Shown: positions 1 to 9,826, counted from the stretch's first letter. The stretch: DNA of 64,000 nucleotides from Marinicellulosiphila megalodicopiae (GCF_045862395.1 NZ_AP023087.1:3410001-3474000); one strand, 5' to 3'. A program made the numbers and translations. Notes: generated by a model from the letters alone, not told the origin.

Positions 1-909
1 GTCTTTTTTACGGCAAAGCAATAAACCTACGGTGGCTTGGTCGTTGTCTTTTTTTAATTGGGCGTCTACTGCGTTGATGTAAAAGTTGAGTTTGCCCGCG
101 TGCTCGGGTTCGAATTCGGTGGTTTTTAATTCGATTACCACGTAACAATGCAGCTGGGTATGGTAAAACAATAAATCTAGGTAGAAGTCTTTTTCTCCCA
201 CATTTACGGGTACCTGTCTGCCCATGTACGCAAAGCCAGCGCCTAATTCTAATAAGAATTGAGTGATGTGTTTGACCAACCCTTTTTCAAGTTCTCGCTC
301 GTTGTAATTGTCCGTTAAACTTAAAAAGTCAAACACATAAGGGTCTTTAAGGCTTTGTTTGGCTAAATCCGATTGTAGCGGTGGTAAGGTTTGTTCAAAG
401 TTGGTGATTGCATTTGCTTTACGCTGGTATAAACCCGATTCAATTTGATGAATTAATACGGTTCGACTCCAGCCTTGTTTTTGTGTGTTTGTGATATAAA
501 AATGCGCTTCTTGATCGCTTTGGCATTTACTGATGATGGCGATATTGTGACCCCAAGGAATTTGACATAATTGGGCAACAGCTTGTTGCCCAATTAAAGG
601 GGAGGCTGACCAAAATACACACCACTGGCGTATGTATTTTAAATTACGCACAGAAAAGCCTTTAATATCAGGGAATTCATGCATTAAATCTTGGCTGAGT
701 TGGTTTAAAAATCCGTCGCCCCAGGTACTGCTTTGTTGTTTTTCAACAATTTGCTCACCTAACTGCCAATAGAATTGTAACAACTCTTGGTTCACTCGCA
801 CCGATGCTTGTAAACGTGTTTGCACAAACGTTTTTTTAAGTTGGGTTAACCAACTTTTATAGTCTTTGTCTTTTGTCAAATGTGAGGGGGTAATGTTTGA
901 TGAAGGCAT
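1..909 (-). CDS. DUF1016 (YhcG-like) PDDEXK nuclease domain protein, partial
   Basis: The frame is open from an ATG at 909 to the window edge (303 codons), so the C-terminus is missing. The N-terminal half (about 20-170) has the DUF1016 helical region with motifs such as VRVNQELLQFYWQLGEQI and IPWGHNI. The C-terminal half has the PDDEXK-type core: a conserved D in DFYLDLLFYH followed by VVIELK. Known members of this family are putative nucleases often found beside type I restriction genes. The ATG overlaps the hsdM stop codon by one base (TAATG), which implies translational coupling and the same operon. The catalytic role is inferred from the family; its place in this system is unknown. Confidence 0.85.
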   Translation of the reverse strand, partial: MPSSNITPSHLTKDKDYKSWLTQLKKTFVQTRLQASVRVNQELLQFYWQLGEQIVEKQQSSTWGDGFLNQLSQDLMHEFPDIKGFSVRNLKYIRQWCVFWSASPLIGQQAVAQLCQIPWGHNIAIISKCQSDQEAHFYITNTQKQGWSRTVLIHQIESGLYQRKANAITNFEQTLPPLQSDLAKQSLKDPYVFDFLSLTDNYNERELEKGLVKHITQFLLELGAGFAYMGRQVPVNVGEKDFYLDLLFYHTQLHCYVVIELKTTEFEPEHAGKLNFYINAVDAQLKKDNDQATVGLLLCRKKD

Positions 910-2486
910 TACAACATTGCCTCTAATTCATTCAAATCTTTTAAAATATCATTTTCCAATGCTTTTAATTTTTTCAAAATCACTTTAGGCGATTCAAATA
1001 CTTCTTCTGTATAAACCACTTCTTTGTAGCGGTTAATCGAAAGATCGTATTTATTGCTGACGATGTCTTTTTTGTCGACTACAAAAGCCTGTTGTTGTTT
1101 GTCACCAAAGGCTTTGTTTATTTTATTGGCTGTCGCGTTGCTTTCTACTAACTTGCGATATTGTTTCCACTTTGAAATAGCGTCGGGTAAGTCGTTACTG
1201 TTTTCGCCTTTTAGTTCAGTTCTTTTATCGTCAAGAGAAAACCCATCGGCTTGTAAATCGTAAAACCAAACTCGCTCGGTGGTGCCACCTTTGGTGAATA
1301 ACATGATGGCGGTGCTGACACCTGCATAAGGTTTGAAGACACCGCTAGGTAAACTGATGATGCCTTCGAGTTGGTTGTTTTCGATTAGCTCTTCTCGTAG
1401 TTGTTGATGGGCTTTTGATGAACCAAATAATACGCCGTCGGGTACGATGACTGCGGCGCGGCCACCAATTTTTAACATGCGTAATATTAATGCTGTGAAT
1501 AATAATTCTGTTTTTTTGGTTTTAACGGTGCGTAATAATTCGGGTGCGACGTCTTCGTCGTCTAGGCTGCCTTTAAAAGGTGGGTTGGCTAAGATTAAAT
1601 CAAACCCTTCTTTGGCTTCGTTTGGAAATTTTTCGCTAAAGCGCTGGCTTAGGGTGTCTTGATAATGAATGTCGGGTTCTGCTACGCCGTGCATGACTAA
1701 GTTCATGGCGGCTATTCGTAGCATGGTGGCATCAAAATCAAACCCGTGAAACATGTCGGTGTCTATGTGTTTGCGATGGGGAGTTAACAGGTCTCCTGTG
1801 TAGATGGTTTGTTTGGATTCTACGCCTTTGTCGTCTACTGTGGTTTCTTGAATGGTGCCGTCTTCAGAGCTGTATTTTTCGAGCATGAATTCGTACACAG
1901 TGCTTAAGAAACCAGCTGTACCACAGGCTGGGTCACAAATACGATCGGTTGCGCTTGGGTCCATTAAATCGACAATTGCACGGATGATGTGGCGTGGTGT
2001 ACGAAATTGACCGTTGATGCCTGCGGTGGTTAATTTACTTAATAGGTATTCGTATAAATCGCCTTTGGTGTCGCTTTTGTCTAAGGGCAATTCGTTAATC
2101 ATGCTTACGGCTTTGACCAAAAGTGAGGGTTTTTGCAACATGAATTGTGCGTCTTTCATGAATTCGCCAAATAACGAATCACTGGATGCGGTTTGTTTGA
2201 AGTATGGAAATAATTCGTCGCGTACCACTAAAAAAAGCTGATCGGCTGATTCAACATGTATCAGGTTCTGCCAGCGTAAATGTTGCTGGTCTTCTGTAAA
2301 CCTAGAATTAAAAGATTGCTTTGTACGTGCTGCGCGTTTTTCGTCTGTGGTTTCGTTCATGTCTAATAAACGGGCATACATTAAAAACGTGACTTGCTCG
2401 ATGACGGTTAATGGATTGGTGATACCACCGGTCCAGAACTCTTCCCATAATTTGTCGATTTTGCTTTTTAGTTGGCTTGTAATCAT
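909..2486 (-). CDS. hsdM: Type I restriction-modification system, adenine methyltransferase subunit M
   Basis: Protein of 525 residues that would methylate adenine in the target DNA as part of an HsdM2S complex. The N-terminus (about 1-130) is the helical HsdM N-domain ([11 protein letters not shown]). The SAM-binding motif [10 protein letters not shown] sits near residue 186 and the catalytic NPPF motif near residue 299, both intact. The start has a purine-rich AGAAG site upstream. The gene lies 46 bases after hsdR and overlaps the following DUF1016 gene by one base. No specificity subunit is present in this window; it would be expected beyond the left edge. Family assignment is secure, sequence specificity cannot be read. 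Confidence 0.95.
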   Translation of the reverse strand: MITSQLKSKIDKLWEEFWTGGITNPLTVIEQVTFLMYARLLDMNETTDEKRAARTKQSFNSRFTEDQQHLRWQNLIHVESADQLFLVVRDELFPYFKQTASSDSLFGEFMKDAQFMLQKPSLLVKAVSMINELPLDKSDTKGDLYEYLLSKLTTAGINGQFRTPRHIIRAIVDLMDPSATDRICDPACGTAGFLSTVYEFMLEKYSSEDGTIQETTVDDKGVESKQTIYTGDLLTPHRKHIDTDMFHGFDFDATMLRIAAMNLVMHGVAEPDIHYQDTLSQRFSEKFPNEAKEGFDLILANPPFKGSLDDEDVAPELLRTVKTKKTELLFTALILRMLKIGGRAAVIVPDGVLFGSSKAHQQLREELIENNQLEGIISLPSGVFKPYAGVSTAIMLFTKGGTTERVWFYDLQADGFSLDDKRTELKGENSNDLPDAISKWKQYRKLVESNATANKINKAFGDKQQQAFVVDKKDIVSNKYDLSINRYKEVVYTEEVFESPKVILKKLKALENDILKDLNELEAML

Positions 2487-2532
2487 TTACTTCTCTTCTT
2501 TTTAATGTGGCTTAAATAAGCTTAATTTTAAT

Positions 2533-5500
2533 TTAGTCGGTGACTTGAATGTTTGATTCTTTAGTGCCTGTTTTTACAGCAAATCCTGCTACAAAATCGG
2601 CGATTAAATGTGCGTGTTCGTCTTTAAACAAACCGTCGATACCATCTCTATGTAAGGTGGTAAATGGCGCTTCGTATAATCGGTGTATGCTGATTTGGCC
2701 AGTATCGCATATTTCGTTTTTTAGTAGGGCTAAAAAGCGTTGTTGAACTGAATTTAAGCCAATGTGATGCTTTTGAATAAAGTCCTGAAATTTCAAATCA
2801 ATTGCGGTGCTGTCTAAACCTACTATTGTGCGTAATAATTGATCGACATCCGCAATGGATTGAGGAAAAAACTGTTTAAGCATGGATAAATCAATTTGAG
2901 CGTTTTGCATGTGAAGCAACGAGTTTAACTGATCAAGTTCTGCTTGGGTCACTGGGTCGCCTGCTCGAATTTTTTGTAAAACTGGGCTGTCAGCAAATAA
3001 GGGTTGAAGTGTTTTTTCAACTTGCTGTCTGTATATTTCATAATCAACATTACGAATATTACTTTGCTTTTCTTTGATTTCGAATTCGTGTTCATTCTCT
3101 GGAATGTCGATTATTTTTTCTAGGTAATCGATATTGATGGTGTCTTTTTCTCGAAGATGAATGATGTCTCTTAGTGCAATTCTTGTTAGTTCTATTGTTT
3201 GGAAGTCTGCGGTTTCCCAAAATTCATCTTGTTGTACTTTTTCGATTGTTTGCGCTTTTTGTCTGACTTGATTTAAGTGCATGGACATTTTGCTGAGTTT
3301 ATTTTTTGCTAGTGTAGTTAACTCATTGTATTGATCTTTATTTTGAAGCTGGGCTAATTGTGTCTGGGTCATTTCAATGTCCCACTTAATGGCTTCGGAT
3401 TTACCCTGTACATTACTCCAACGCATTAGAGGTGCGACGTCTTCTAATAATGCTTTTTTAGTTGATGGGGCGAATTGTTTAAGTAATTCTATATTTTGAT
3501 AGTTTTGTTTTATGCGCCAGTTGTCTTTAATGGCAATGCAATTATCATCAAGGGCGTCGATGTCGTTTTTGATTAAATCGATGACTGCATAAAACTCTTT
3601 TAATTTTGCTTTATGTAACGCAACATCGGCAAAGTTAACCCTTGCTTCAAATAATTTTTGGCTGATTGATTTAACGGGTCTTGCATCGTCGTCTTCGTGA
3701 TCTAATGCAAAGTAATCGAAATTATTCCAGTGATCAAAAATTAAGAATTTCTCTTTGTCTTTTCCTGGGCCAAATAAATCTTTGCATAAACGTGTTCCAC
3801 GACCTACCATTTGCCAAAATTTCACTTTTGATTTGATGGGTTTTGCGAACACTAAGTTCAACGCCTCTGGTACATCGATACCGGTGTCTAACATGTCAAC
3901 GGATACCGCGATGGTGACTTTTTTAGGGCTGTCTTCTGTTAATTTAAAATCATCAATTAATTCTTCGGCACGTTCAAATTTTGAGTGAATGACCTGACAA
4001 AAATTACTGCCGTATTCTGGGTACATTTCTGAAAATAATTTGGCAAGAATTTCTGCGTGTTTGATGTTTCTTGCAAAAATAATGGTTTTGCCTAACGTTT
4101 GGCCGTCTGCCATGCATAAACCGCGAGTCATTAGATTTTTTAGAATTTCGCGGTTTGTGCCTTTGTTGTATACAGCTTCGTCAATTGTTTTTGCATCAAA
4201 CTCTAAGTCGTTTGGATCGATGCCTTGATCTTCTAATGCGGCGATTTGCTCATCGTTTAATGATTTACCATTTATACCGTCACGTAAAAATTGCGTGGTA
4301 AAACTTACGACTTTAAAAGGGACTAAGTTTTTGTCGGCTACTGCTTGGTCTAATGGGTAGTTAGCGGTTGGCATTTTGTAGTCACAACCAAATAACTCAG
4401 TTGTAGAGCGGCTGACCATTTCAACGGGAGTTGCGGTTAACCCTACTTGAATAGCATCAAAATATTTGAAGATGTCGCCAAACACATTATAAATTGAGCG
4501 ATGAGATTCATCGGCAATGATTAAATCAAAATAACCCGGGTCAAATTTTTGCATTATTTTTAGCATACCCGGATAGGTTGCTATGTAGATTCTTGCATTA
4601 TGCATGTCGTGTTTTTTAGATTTACCGACCACATAGACTGGTTCTGAAAGAAATTCTTTATAAGCGTTGCCTGCTTGCTTGCGTAATTCTTTGCGGTCAC
4701 ATAAAAACAATATGCGTTTTGTCCAACCTGCGTCTAACATACGTTTGGTTAGTGCGATGGATACACGGGTTTTACCTGTTCCGGTTGCTTGCACTACTAA
4801 GGCTTTGCGGTGATTGTTTGTGAATCTTTCACAGACACGGGTGATGGTTTCTATTTGGTAATCACGCCCTGCAATTTCTGTGTTGATTGGAGTTGTGAGT
4901 AAGTCTTTACGGTGCTGTCTTTGGCGAATTAAATATTGCAAACTGTCTTTGCTATAAAAACCATAAAGTTTTCTTGAACCGTATTCTTGCGCGTCATCTA
5001 AAATGTAGATTTCTTTGCCGTTTGTATAAAATACAACTGGACGTTGACCACATTGTTTTTCTAGTGCGTCGGCGTAAATTACGGCTTGTTGGCGGCCTTT
5101 TTCTGCGCTTTCTCTTGTGCGCTTTGCTTCAATTACGGCTAATGGTTTTCCGTTGTCGTCCCATAGAACGTAATCGCAATAACCGATGCCTGAAGGTGTG
5201 GGTTGGTCGCTTACTTTATATTCTCTACTGACTTGCTCTGTACTGGCTTCGCTATTAATTAAGTCGATATCCCAACCTGCGCTGTGTAAGTCGGTATCAA
5301 TTAATTTACGACGTGTTTCAGCTTCATTTAATTCTAAATGACTGATGGCTTGCTGGCTGACATGTTGGTTATTTTTAAGATTGGCTTGTTGCTCAAGTTC
5401 ACTTAATTGCTGTTTGAGTTTTGAGTTCTCCAATGCCGCTTTTTGCTGAGCCTTTTTGATGGAATCAAGTTCAACTAAAGCACTTTTTAAACGCTTATTA

Positions 5501-5958
5501 TGCTCGGCGTCTTGAGTGTCTGTGTTTTTTGGTTGATCTTGTAAGGGAGTAACAAATGGCTTTAAGTCGGCTGCTGTGCCTTTTTGCGTGGTTAATAATA
5601 ACCAGCAACTTAATATGTGTGCTTCTTTAAGTAACCACAAAGGATCACCTTGCGTGATTTTACCTTCATGTGCTGCTCGGTTGCCTCTTTTTCGAATAGC
5701 GTGAAGTTTGTCTAAAATAGCGCGATCGCCAACTGATGCTTCAAAGTCATTACTTTGCAAACGATCTATAAAATTTTTACCTGGCACTAGTGGCAAATTA
5801 AATAATGTATACACTTCACCAACTAATTGCTCAGCAAAGCAGCGCAATTTAATTAGTGCACTTTGAGGGTCACTATTTACATACGATTCTGCATGGCCAC
5901 ATAAATTTGCCAAGTCTTCCCAGTGAGGTCGTATGTGTTCGAAGTTTATTGATTTCAT
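2533..5958 (-). CDS. hsdR: Type I restriction enzyme R subunit, EcoEI type
   Basis: DNA translocase/nuclease subunit of about 1141 residues. In order: a DUF4145-type helical domain (1-140), a coiled-coil stretch (about 160-215), a PDDEXK nuclease region (CDYVLWD near 265, IEAKR near 280), then a superfamily 2 helicase with Walker A ATGTGKT near 395, DESH near 485 and GLTATP near 510, and a C-terminal EcoEI_R_C-like region. I choose the ATG at 5958 over the one at 5976. The sigma-54 promoter at 5988-6003 predicts transcription from about 5977, and family members start MKSINF-like. It lies directly downstream of the CARF-sigma-54 regulator and heads the operon with hsdM and the DUF1016 gene. 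Confidence 0.94.
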   Translation of the reverse strand: MKSINFEHIRPHWEDLANLCGHAESYVNSDPQSALIKLRCFAEQLVGEVYTLFNLPLVPGKNFIDRLQSNDFEASVGDRAILDKLHAIRKRGNRAAHEGKITQGDPLWLLKEAHILSCWLLLTTQKGTAADLKPFVTPLQDQPKNTDTQDAEHNKRLKSALVELDSIKKAQQKAALENSKLKQQLSELEQQANLKNNQHVSQQAISHLELNEAETRRKLIDTDLHSAGWDIDLINSEASTEQVSREYKVSDQPTPSGIGYCDYVLWDDNGKPLAVIEAKRTRESAEKGRQQAVIYADALEKQCGQRPVVFYTNGKEIYILDDAQEYGSRKLYGFYSKDSLQYLIRQRQHRKDLLTTPINTEIAGRDYQIETITRVCERFTNNHRKALVVQATGTGKTRVSIALTKRMLDAGWTKRILFLCDRKELRKQAGNAYKEFLSEPVYVVGKSKKHDMHNARIYIATYPGMLKIMQKFDPGYFDLIIADESHRSIYNVFGDIFKYFDAIQVGLTATPVEMVSRSTTELFGCDYKMPTANYPLDQAVADKNLVPFKVVSFTTQFLRDGINGKSLNDEQIAALEDQGIDPNDLEFDAKTIDEAVYNKGTNREILKNLMTRGLCMADGQTLGKTIIFARNIKHAEILAKLFSEMYPEYGSNFCQVIHSKFERAEELIDDFKLTEDSPKKVTIAVSVDMLDTGIDVPEALNLVFAKPIKSKVKFWQMVGRGTRLCKDLFGPGKDKEKFLIFDHWNNFDYFALDHEDDDARPVKSISQKLFEARVNFADVALHKAKLKEFYAVIDLIKNDIDALDDNCIAIKDNWRIKQNYQNIELLKQFAPSTKKALLEDVAPLMRWSNVQGKSEAIKWDIEMTQTQLAQLQNKDQYNELTTLAKNKLSKMSMHLNQVRQKAQTIEKVQQDEFWETADFQTIELTRIALRDIIHLREKDTINIDYLEKIIDIPENEHEFEIKEKQSNIRNVDYEIYRQQVEKTLQPLFADSPVLQKIRAGDPVTQAELDQLNSLLHMQNAQIDLSMLKQFFPQSIADVDQLLRTIVGLDSTAIDLKFQDFIQKHHIGLNSVQQRFLALLKNEICDTGQISIHRLYEAPFTTLHRDGIDGLFKDEHAHLIADFVAGFAVKTGTKESNIQVTD

Positions 5959-5987
5959 AAATTTTATTCTTTTCATATCCGCCCTAT

Positions 5988-6003
5988 TGCTAGGACTGTG
6001 CCA
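5988..6003 (-). promoter_or_regulatory. Sigma-54 (-24/-12) promoter of the hsdR-hsdM-DUF1016 operon
   Basis: Read on the minus strand the site is TGGCACAGTCCTAGCA. It matches the sigma-54 consensus TGGCACGRNNNTTGCW at all but two positions, with GG and GC at exactly the right spacing. It begins five bases after the regulator stop codon and predicts a start of transcription about 19 bases before the hsdR ATG at 5958. The adjacent gene encodes a GAFTGA-type sigma-54 activator, which makes the site far more likely to be real. Activator binding sites upstream would lie inside the regulator gene; I did not identify them. Confidence 0.8.
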
Positions 6004-6007
6004 AAGT

Positions 6008-7468
6008 TTATTTTACTTCGTATTTTTCAATCCAATTGCCCAGTGTCTGGTAGTTTGGAAGTCCTAATAATTTTGCTGCTTTTGTTTTGTTTTCGTTTGA
6101 TATTGCCATTGCGCGGGGAATATAGTGTTTGACTACTTCGCCCATTACGCTATGTAAATCAAGGCCTTCAGCTATTTCACGTCCTAAAATATCCGATGGT
6201 TTGTCTTGTATGATCAACATTGCATTTTCAATGTCTTTTAATGATATTTCTTTGGTTTGCGACCATAGTGCTGCTCGCATTAATGTTGATTGTAACTCTC
6301 GTACATTACCACGCCAATACTGTTTTAGGATAAAATTTCTTGCTTTAACAGAAATTTTCTTACTATTGTGATTGTGCATTGTTGAGTAGATATCGGCCAA
6401 GAGTTTATCGGCTAATAACGTGAGGTCGCCTTTGCGCTCTCTAATAGGTGGTAATTTTAATACACCTACAGCAACTCGATAGAATAAATCTTCACGGAAT
6501 CGGCCTTGTGCGACTTCTTGCATTAAGTCTTTATTGGTTGCAGCAATGATTCTGACTTTTACTTTTTCTGTTTTATTATCGCCAACTTTAGTTAACTCGC
6601 CCGATTGTAACACTCGCAGTAATCGAACTTGTACGGATTCGGGTAATTCTCCAAATTCGTCTAAAAATAATGTTCCGCCATTTGCTTGCTGGAAAAACCC
6701 TTGTTTGTCGGCAATTGCCCCTGTAAACGCGCCTTTTTTGTGTCCAAATAATAGAGAGTCAATTAACTCTTCGGGGATGGCTCCGCAGTTTACTGTGATT
6801 AGGTTTTTGACGTTACGGTTACTTGCGTTGTGGATGGCGGTTGCGAATAACTCTTTACCAGTGCCGGACTCACCATATATTAATACTGGAAAATCAGTAC
6901 CGGCTAGAATGGCGGCTTTTTCTTTGAGCTCTATTAACTGTGCATTTTGCGTCACAATGGCATCAAAGGCCGATAATCGATCGACTTCACCAAAAGCTTG
7001 TTTGGATAATGTACTGAGGGTTTTGGGAATGAATTCGGCAGAAATCTCAAAAGGTACTTCAACTTGCTCGATGCCTTGCTCTCTGCTGACTTGATAAAAG
7101 GTGACATCGTATTTGGTTTTACCTAACAAAATCCAAATTGCCTGCATCGCTGGAGTGCCTGGGCTTAATAAAACCGCGATTTCTTCATTGGCTTCACTTA
7201 ATTGAGATAACAATTTGTCAGCGGCTAAGTAAATATCGTTAAAGTCAGTAGGTGTCTTTAACTTAGCTTGTTTGATGTTTAATTTGGATTGAGTGTTAGC
7301 TGCAAGCCATTCTTTATATGGCTTGGTTTGTTCTGGGGGGTAGTTAACCAGTAGATTCAAATGAGTAAATTGCATATTAGCAATCAACTTACCGATAGGC
7401 CCTGCTTGATCTAGGTCTTCGGTCATAAATCTTAGATCTGTTGCGCCAATCCAACTTACCAATTGCAT
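6008..7468 (-). CDS. Sigma-54-dependent activator with N-terminal CARF/RtcR-like domain
   Basis: Protein of 486 residues. Residues 1 to about 165 form a Rossmann-like sensor with a WIGATDLRFM start, a LNLLVNYPPEQ strand and a loop VLLSPGTPAMQAIW, features that resemble CARF domains and the N-domain of RtcR. Residues about 180-410 are an AAA+ activator domain: Walker A GESGTGKE (near 205), the sigma-54 contact motif GAFTGA (near 247), Walker B FLDEF (near 267). The C-terminus (about 455-486) is a Fis-like helix-turn-helix (TKAAKLLGLPNYQTLGNW). A good ribosome site (AGGG) precedes the ATG. A ligand such as a cyclic or linear oligonucleotide is inferred from the CARF family only. It probably activates the downstream restriction operon. 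Confidence 0.85.
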   Translation of the reverse strand: MQLVSWIGATDLRFMTEDLDQAGPIGKLIANMQFTHLNLLVNYPPEQTKPYKEWLAANTQSKLNIKQAKLKTPTDFNDIYLAADKLLSQLSEANEEIAVLLSPGTPAMQAIWILLGKTKYDVTFYQVSREQGIEQVEVPFEISAEFIPKTLSTLSKQAFGEVDRLSAFDAIVTQNAQLIELKEKAAILAGTDFPVLIYGESGTGKELFATAIHNASNRNVKNLITVNCGAIPEELIDSLLFGHKKGAFTGAIADKQGFFQQANGGTLFLDEFGELPESVQVRLLRVLQSGELTKVGDNKTEKVKVRIIAATNKDLMQEVAQGRFREDLFYRVAVGVLKLPPIRERKGDLTLLADKLLADIYSTMHNHNSKKISVKARNFILKQYWRGNVRELQSTLMRAALWSQTKEISLKDIENAMLIIQDKPSDILGREIAEGLDLHSVMGEVVKHYIPRAMAISNENKTKAAKLLGLPNYQTLGNWIEKYEVK

Positions 7469-7811
7469 ACTCAGTCCCTATGCGAATTCATTGTTTTTTA
7501 GGAGGGGGATTGTAGCAAAGTGGATTGATAGAACATAGTGTTAGTAATAAGTTGAACTTTATCCAAGATTTAATGAAGTACTTACTTTGGCATTCAAATT
7601 AAGTCAGAAACGTTACTAAAATACATAACAAACCCGTCACATACATGTTTAATGTGTGAGTCAAATTATGTTTTGTCGGGTGTTCTAATCACTCCAAAAA
7701 TTAATATTTTATTAATCATCTTCAACACCTCAAACATTATTGAAAAATTAAAACATCAACTATATTTAAACCGCCTCAAGGCGAGGCTAGTTTAAATTTT
7801 AGAAGAACGTT
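7469..7811. other. Intergenic region with a stem-loop
   Basis: Divergent spacer between the sigma-54 regulator (minus) and the pseudogene (plus). It must contain the regulator promoter, which I could not assign with confidence. At 7765-7796 there is a compound inverted repeat: TTTAAAC and GTTTAAA arms enclose GCCTC-AAGGC-GAGGC, followed by a short T run. It could be a terminator remnant or an operator or leader hairpin for the decayed gene. No other coding region was seen. Confidence 0.5.
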
Positions 7812-8282
7812 ATGGACAAGGTAAATTCACTATTATATTTTTTTAAAGGCAGCCGTATACAAGAAGGTGAGCGAGTTATTGAGTCAGCAGATTTTAATAA
7901 CCGGTTATTCGGTAAAAAGAAATTTTGTACTGGTGACAAATAAACATGTAATACTTTACCCAACAGGCAGTGCTACTAATGAAATTCAAATTCCCTGTAA
8001 AGCCATTACAAACTAGTATTTTGAAGAACGTAAAAATATCGATTTCATTAAAGTTGAGTTTAATGGTGAATTAATTGTATTTGAAACTAAAAATCAGAAG
8101 CTTGTTTAGAGTTACTAAACGCGATTGAGGTATATCGTCAAAACCGGGAAACAAAGCGATTCCGATGTTGCCCTAAGAAGATGCAATTCCAGCTTAAGGT
8201 TATGATTAAACTTTGGCAGAGTACGACATTGAATGATGCGGAGTATGCTATTGAGCGTGAGGGGATTTTGAGTTGTGTTTAG
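7812..8282 (+). pseudogene. Decayed gene for a small PH-like domain protein
   Basis: Starts at an ATG with a GAAGAA-type ribosome site and reads MDKVNSLLYFFKGSRIQEG for 43 codons to a TAA at 7941. Shifting frame near 7925 restores a continuous sequence (VLVTNKHVILYPTG), broken by a TAG inside TN-stop-YFEERKN. A second shift near 8100 restores LELLNAIEVYRQNRETKRF and runs to a TAG at 8280-8282. Three frames together give about 155 residues with a strand-rich pattern resembling bacterial PH or GRAM-like domains. At least two frameshifts and one nonsense codon make a working product unlikely. The fold assignment is tentative. Confidence 0.65.
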
Positions 8283-8313
8283 TTTGAATTTAGATCTTGG
8301 ATGGATATGAATA

Positions 8314-8344
8314 GAACAGCCTTAAATAAAGGCTGTTCATTTTA
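8314..8344 (+). terminator. Rho-independent terminator
   Basis: Ten-base perfect arms GAACAGCCTT and AAGGCTGTTC around a five-base loop, followed by ATTTTAAACTTTT. It sits between the convergent pseudogene and the lipoprotein gene and favours the plus strand. Confidence 0.7.
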
Positions 8345-8354
8345 AACTTTTGAT

Positions 8355-9716
8355 TTACTCAATAAATGTCAAAGTACTATCTGGTGCGTATATTTGAAAA
8401 TAAACTTCAGGATATGCAGTATCATCTTCGAGTGTTATTTCAATGTTATAAGTACCTGACTCAAGGAGGCTTGCTCTAATATAATCATGAAATTCTCCAG
8501 ATGTTCCAGAATATGAATATGCATCACCTGTAATACTAACTGAGTAATAACTTTCCAAATTTTGAATAATAAAAGTTGCTTCAAAAGTATCGACGGAAGA
8601 TTCAAGGTTTAATTCATAGTTTAATGTTTTTCTATTTTCATTAAAAAACATTGATTCCTCATGAGTTATGTTACTTAAACATTTACTTATATCGGGCGCT
8701 TTCTTTAGAAACGTAGCACCAGAAGTAATATCAAGCAATGGCTCTTGATCATTAAATGTATATTTAATTTCTAGATAATAATCGCATTGGCTAGTGTTTT
8801 TTAAATGAAAGTCCAAAGCTTCAACTGTAAAAATATCATTATTTTTCATAACTGAATAACCCATGTTATCAATTAATTGCACTAAATAAACATCTGAATT
8901 TTCTAATTCAATTTTATAACTGATTGCTTCACCCTCATTAGTTACCAGTTCAATCACAAACCCCTCACCTGAAGCACTATCAACATTCAGAGTGTAGATT
9001 TCCTCACCTGTAATAGAATTAATCGCTATATCATAGCTATGCTGTCCATATACTGAAAAACAGGATTTAAATTCTATTGAACTGTCGTCACTATCAGTGT
9101 AATTAGTTGTGTATGTACCAGAAATAGTGCATTCATAAGTAACAAAGACAGTATCTACACCATCAATTACTCTAATCTCATCTGATAAATAATTCTCATC
9201 CTGTTTATATGTTTCAACTGGTATTTCTGAACTTGTATCTGTATCTGATTGTACTGGAGTATCAAATCGTTCTGGAGAAAACGCATTAGATTGATCTAAT
9301 TTTTCTTGGAGAAGAGTAAGGAATTCTTCTTCAATATCCTTCATGTCACTAACCGTCATAAATTTTGAATTTTGCTCTCCAAAATCTACAATCAACGAAA
9401 ACTCATCAAAATATTGGCCATCATAAACCGTCAAAGTCACTTTGTGCTCGCCATAAATTTCAACATCTGAAATAAGTAATTCATTTCCAGTTCCGATTTC
9501 ATCCCCATCAATTGACCAGCTAAAAGAAAGTTCTGCTATTGCAGTATTCGTATCAGATGAAGTGGAAAGCAGTCGACTACTTTGAATTGAAAAACTGGCA
9601 CTTGGTGGCAGATTTTCTAGTGATTCGTCTGAGTTGTTAAATTCATCTAAACAGCTGGTTTGAGTTAGTAATATCCCTGTGAATATTGCTGCCATTTTTA
9701 TATTTTTTAATTTCAT
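8355..9716 (-). CDS. Lipoprotein with PKD-like domain, function unknown
   Basis: Protein of 453 residues with a signal peptide and lipobox (LLTQTSC, Cys near residue 22), so probably a surface or periplasmic lipoprotein. Residues about 35-115 look like a PKD/Ig-like fold (FSWSIDGDE, HKVTLTVYDGQ). A middle part carries a Cys-containing VTYECTISGTYTT element. The C-terminus (about 355-450) resembles a PPC-type beta-sandwich (TFEATFIIQ, SGTYNIEITL). The start has AGGAG nine bases upstream. The CEVSGTF/CTISGTY element and the terminal domain recur in the larger lipoprotein at 60069-62168, suggesting a lineage-specific family. No enzymatic motif was recognised. Confidence 0.8.
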   Translation of the reverse strand: MKLKNIKMAAIFTGILLTQTSCLDEFNNSDESLENLPPSASFSIQSSRLLSTSSDTNTAIAELSFSWSIDGDEIGTGNELLISDVEIYGEHKVTLTVYDGQYFDEFSLIVDFGEQNSKFMTVSDMKDIEEEFLTLLQEKLDQSNAFSPERFDTPVQSDTDTSSEIPVETYKQDENYLSDEIRVIDGVDTVFVTYECTISGTYTTNYTDSDDSSIEFKSCFSVYGQHSYDIAINSITGEEIYTLNVDSASGEGFVIELVTNEGEAISYKIELENSDVYLVQLIDNMGYSVMKNNDIFTVEALDFHLKNTSQCDYYLEIKYTFNDQEPLLDITSGATFLKKAPDISKCLSNITHEESMFFNENRKTLNYELNLESSVDTFEATFIIQNLESYYSVSITGDAYSYSGTSGEFHDYIRASLLESGTYNIEITLEDDTAYPEVYFQIYAPDSTLTFIE

Positions 9717-9826
9717 TGTTTGTATCTCCTATTTTTAAAATTCCAATGCCATAAATGGGTAATATATGCCGTGGAATGATATGCGTTTACTGATGATAGT
9801 TCTACCTTTTTTTGAGGTATAACTAA

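Noticed and set aside
6129..7094. Open frames on the plus strand inside the sigma-54 regulator
   Set aside because: They mirror the codon structure of the real gene and carry no recognisable domain or ribosome site.
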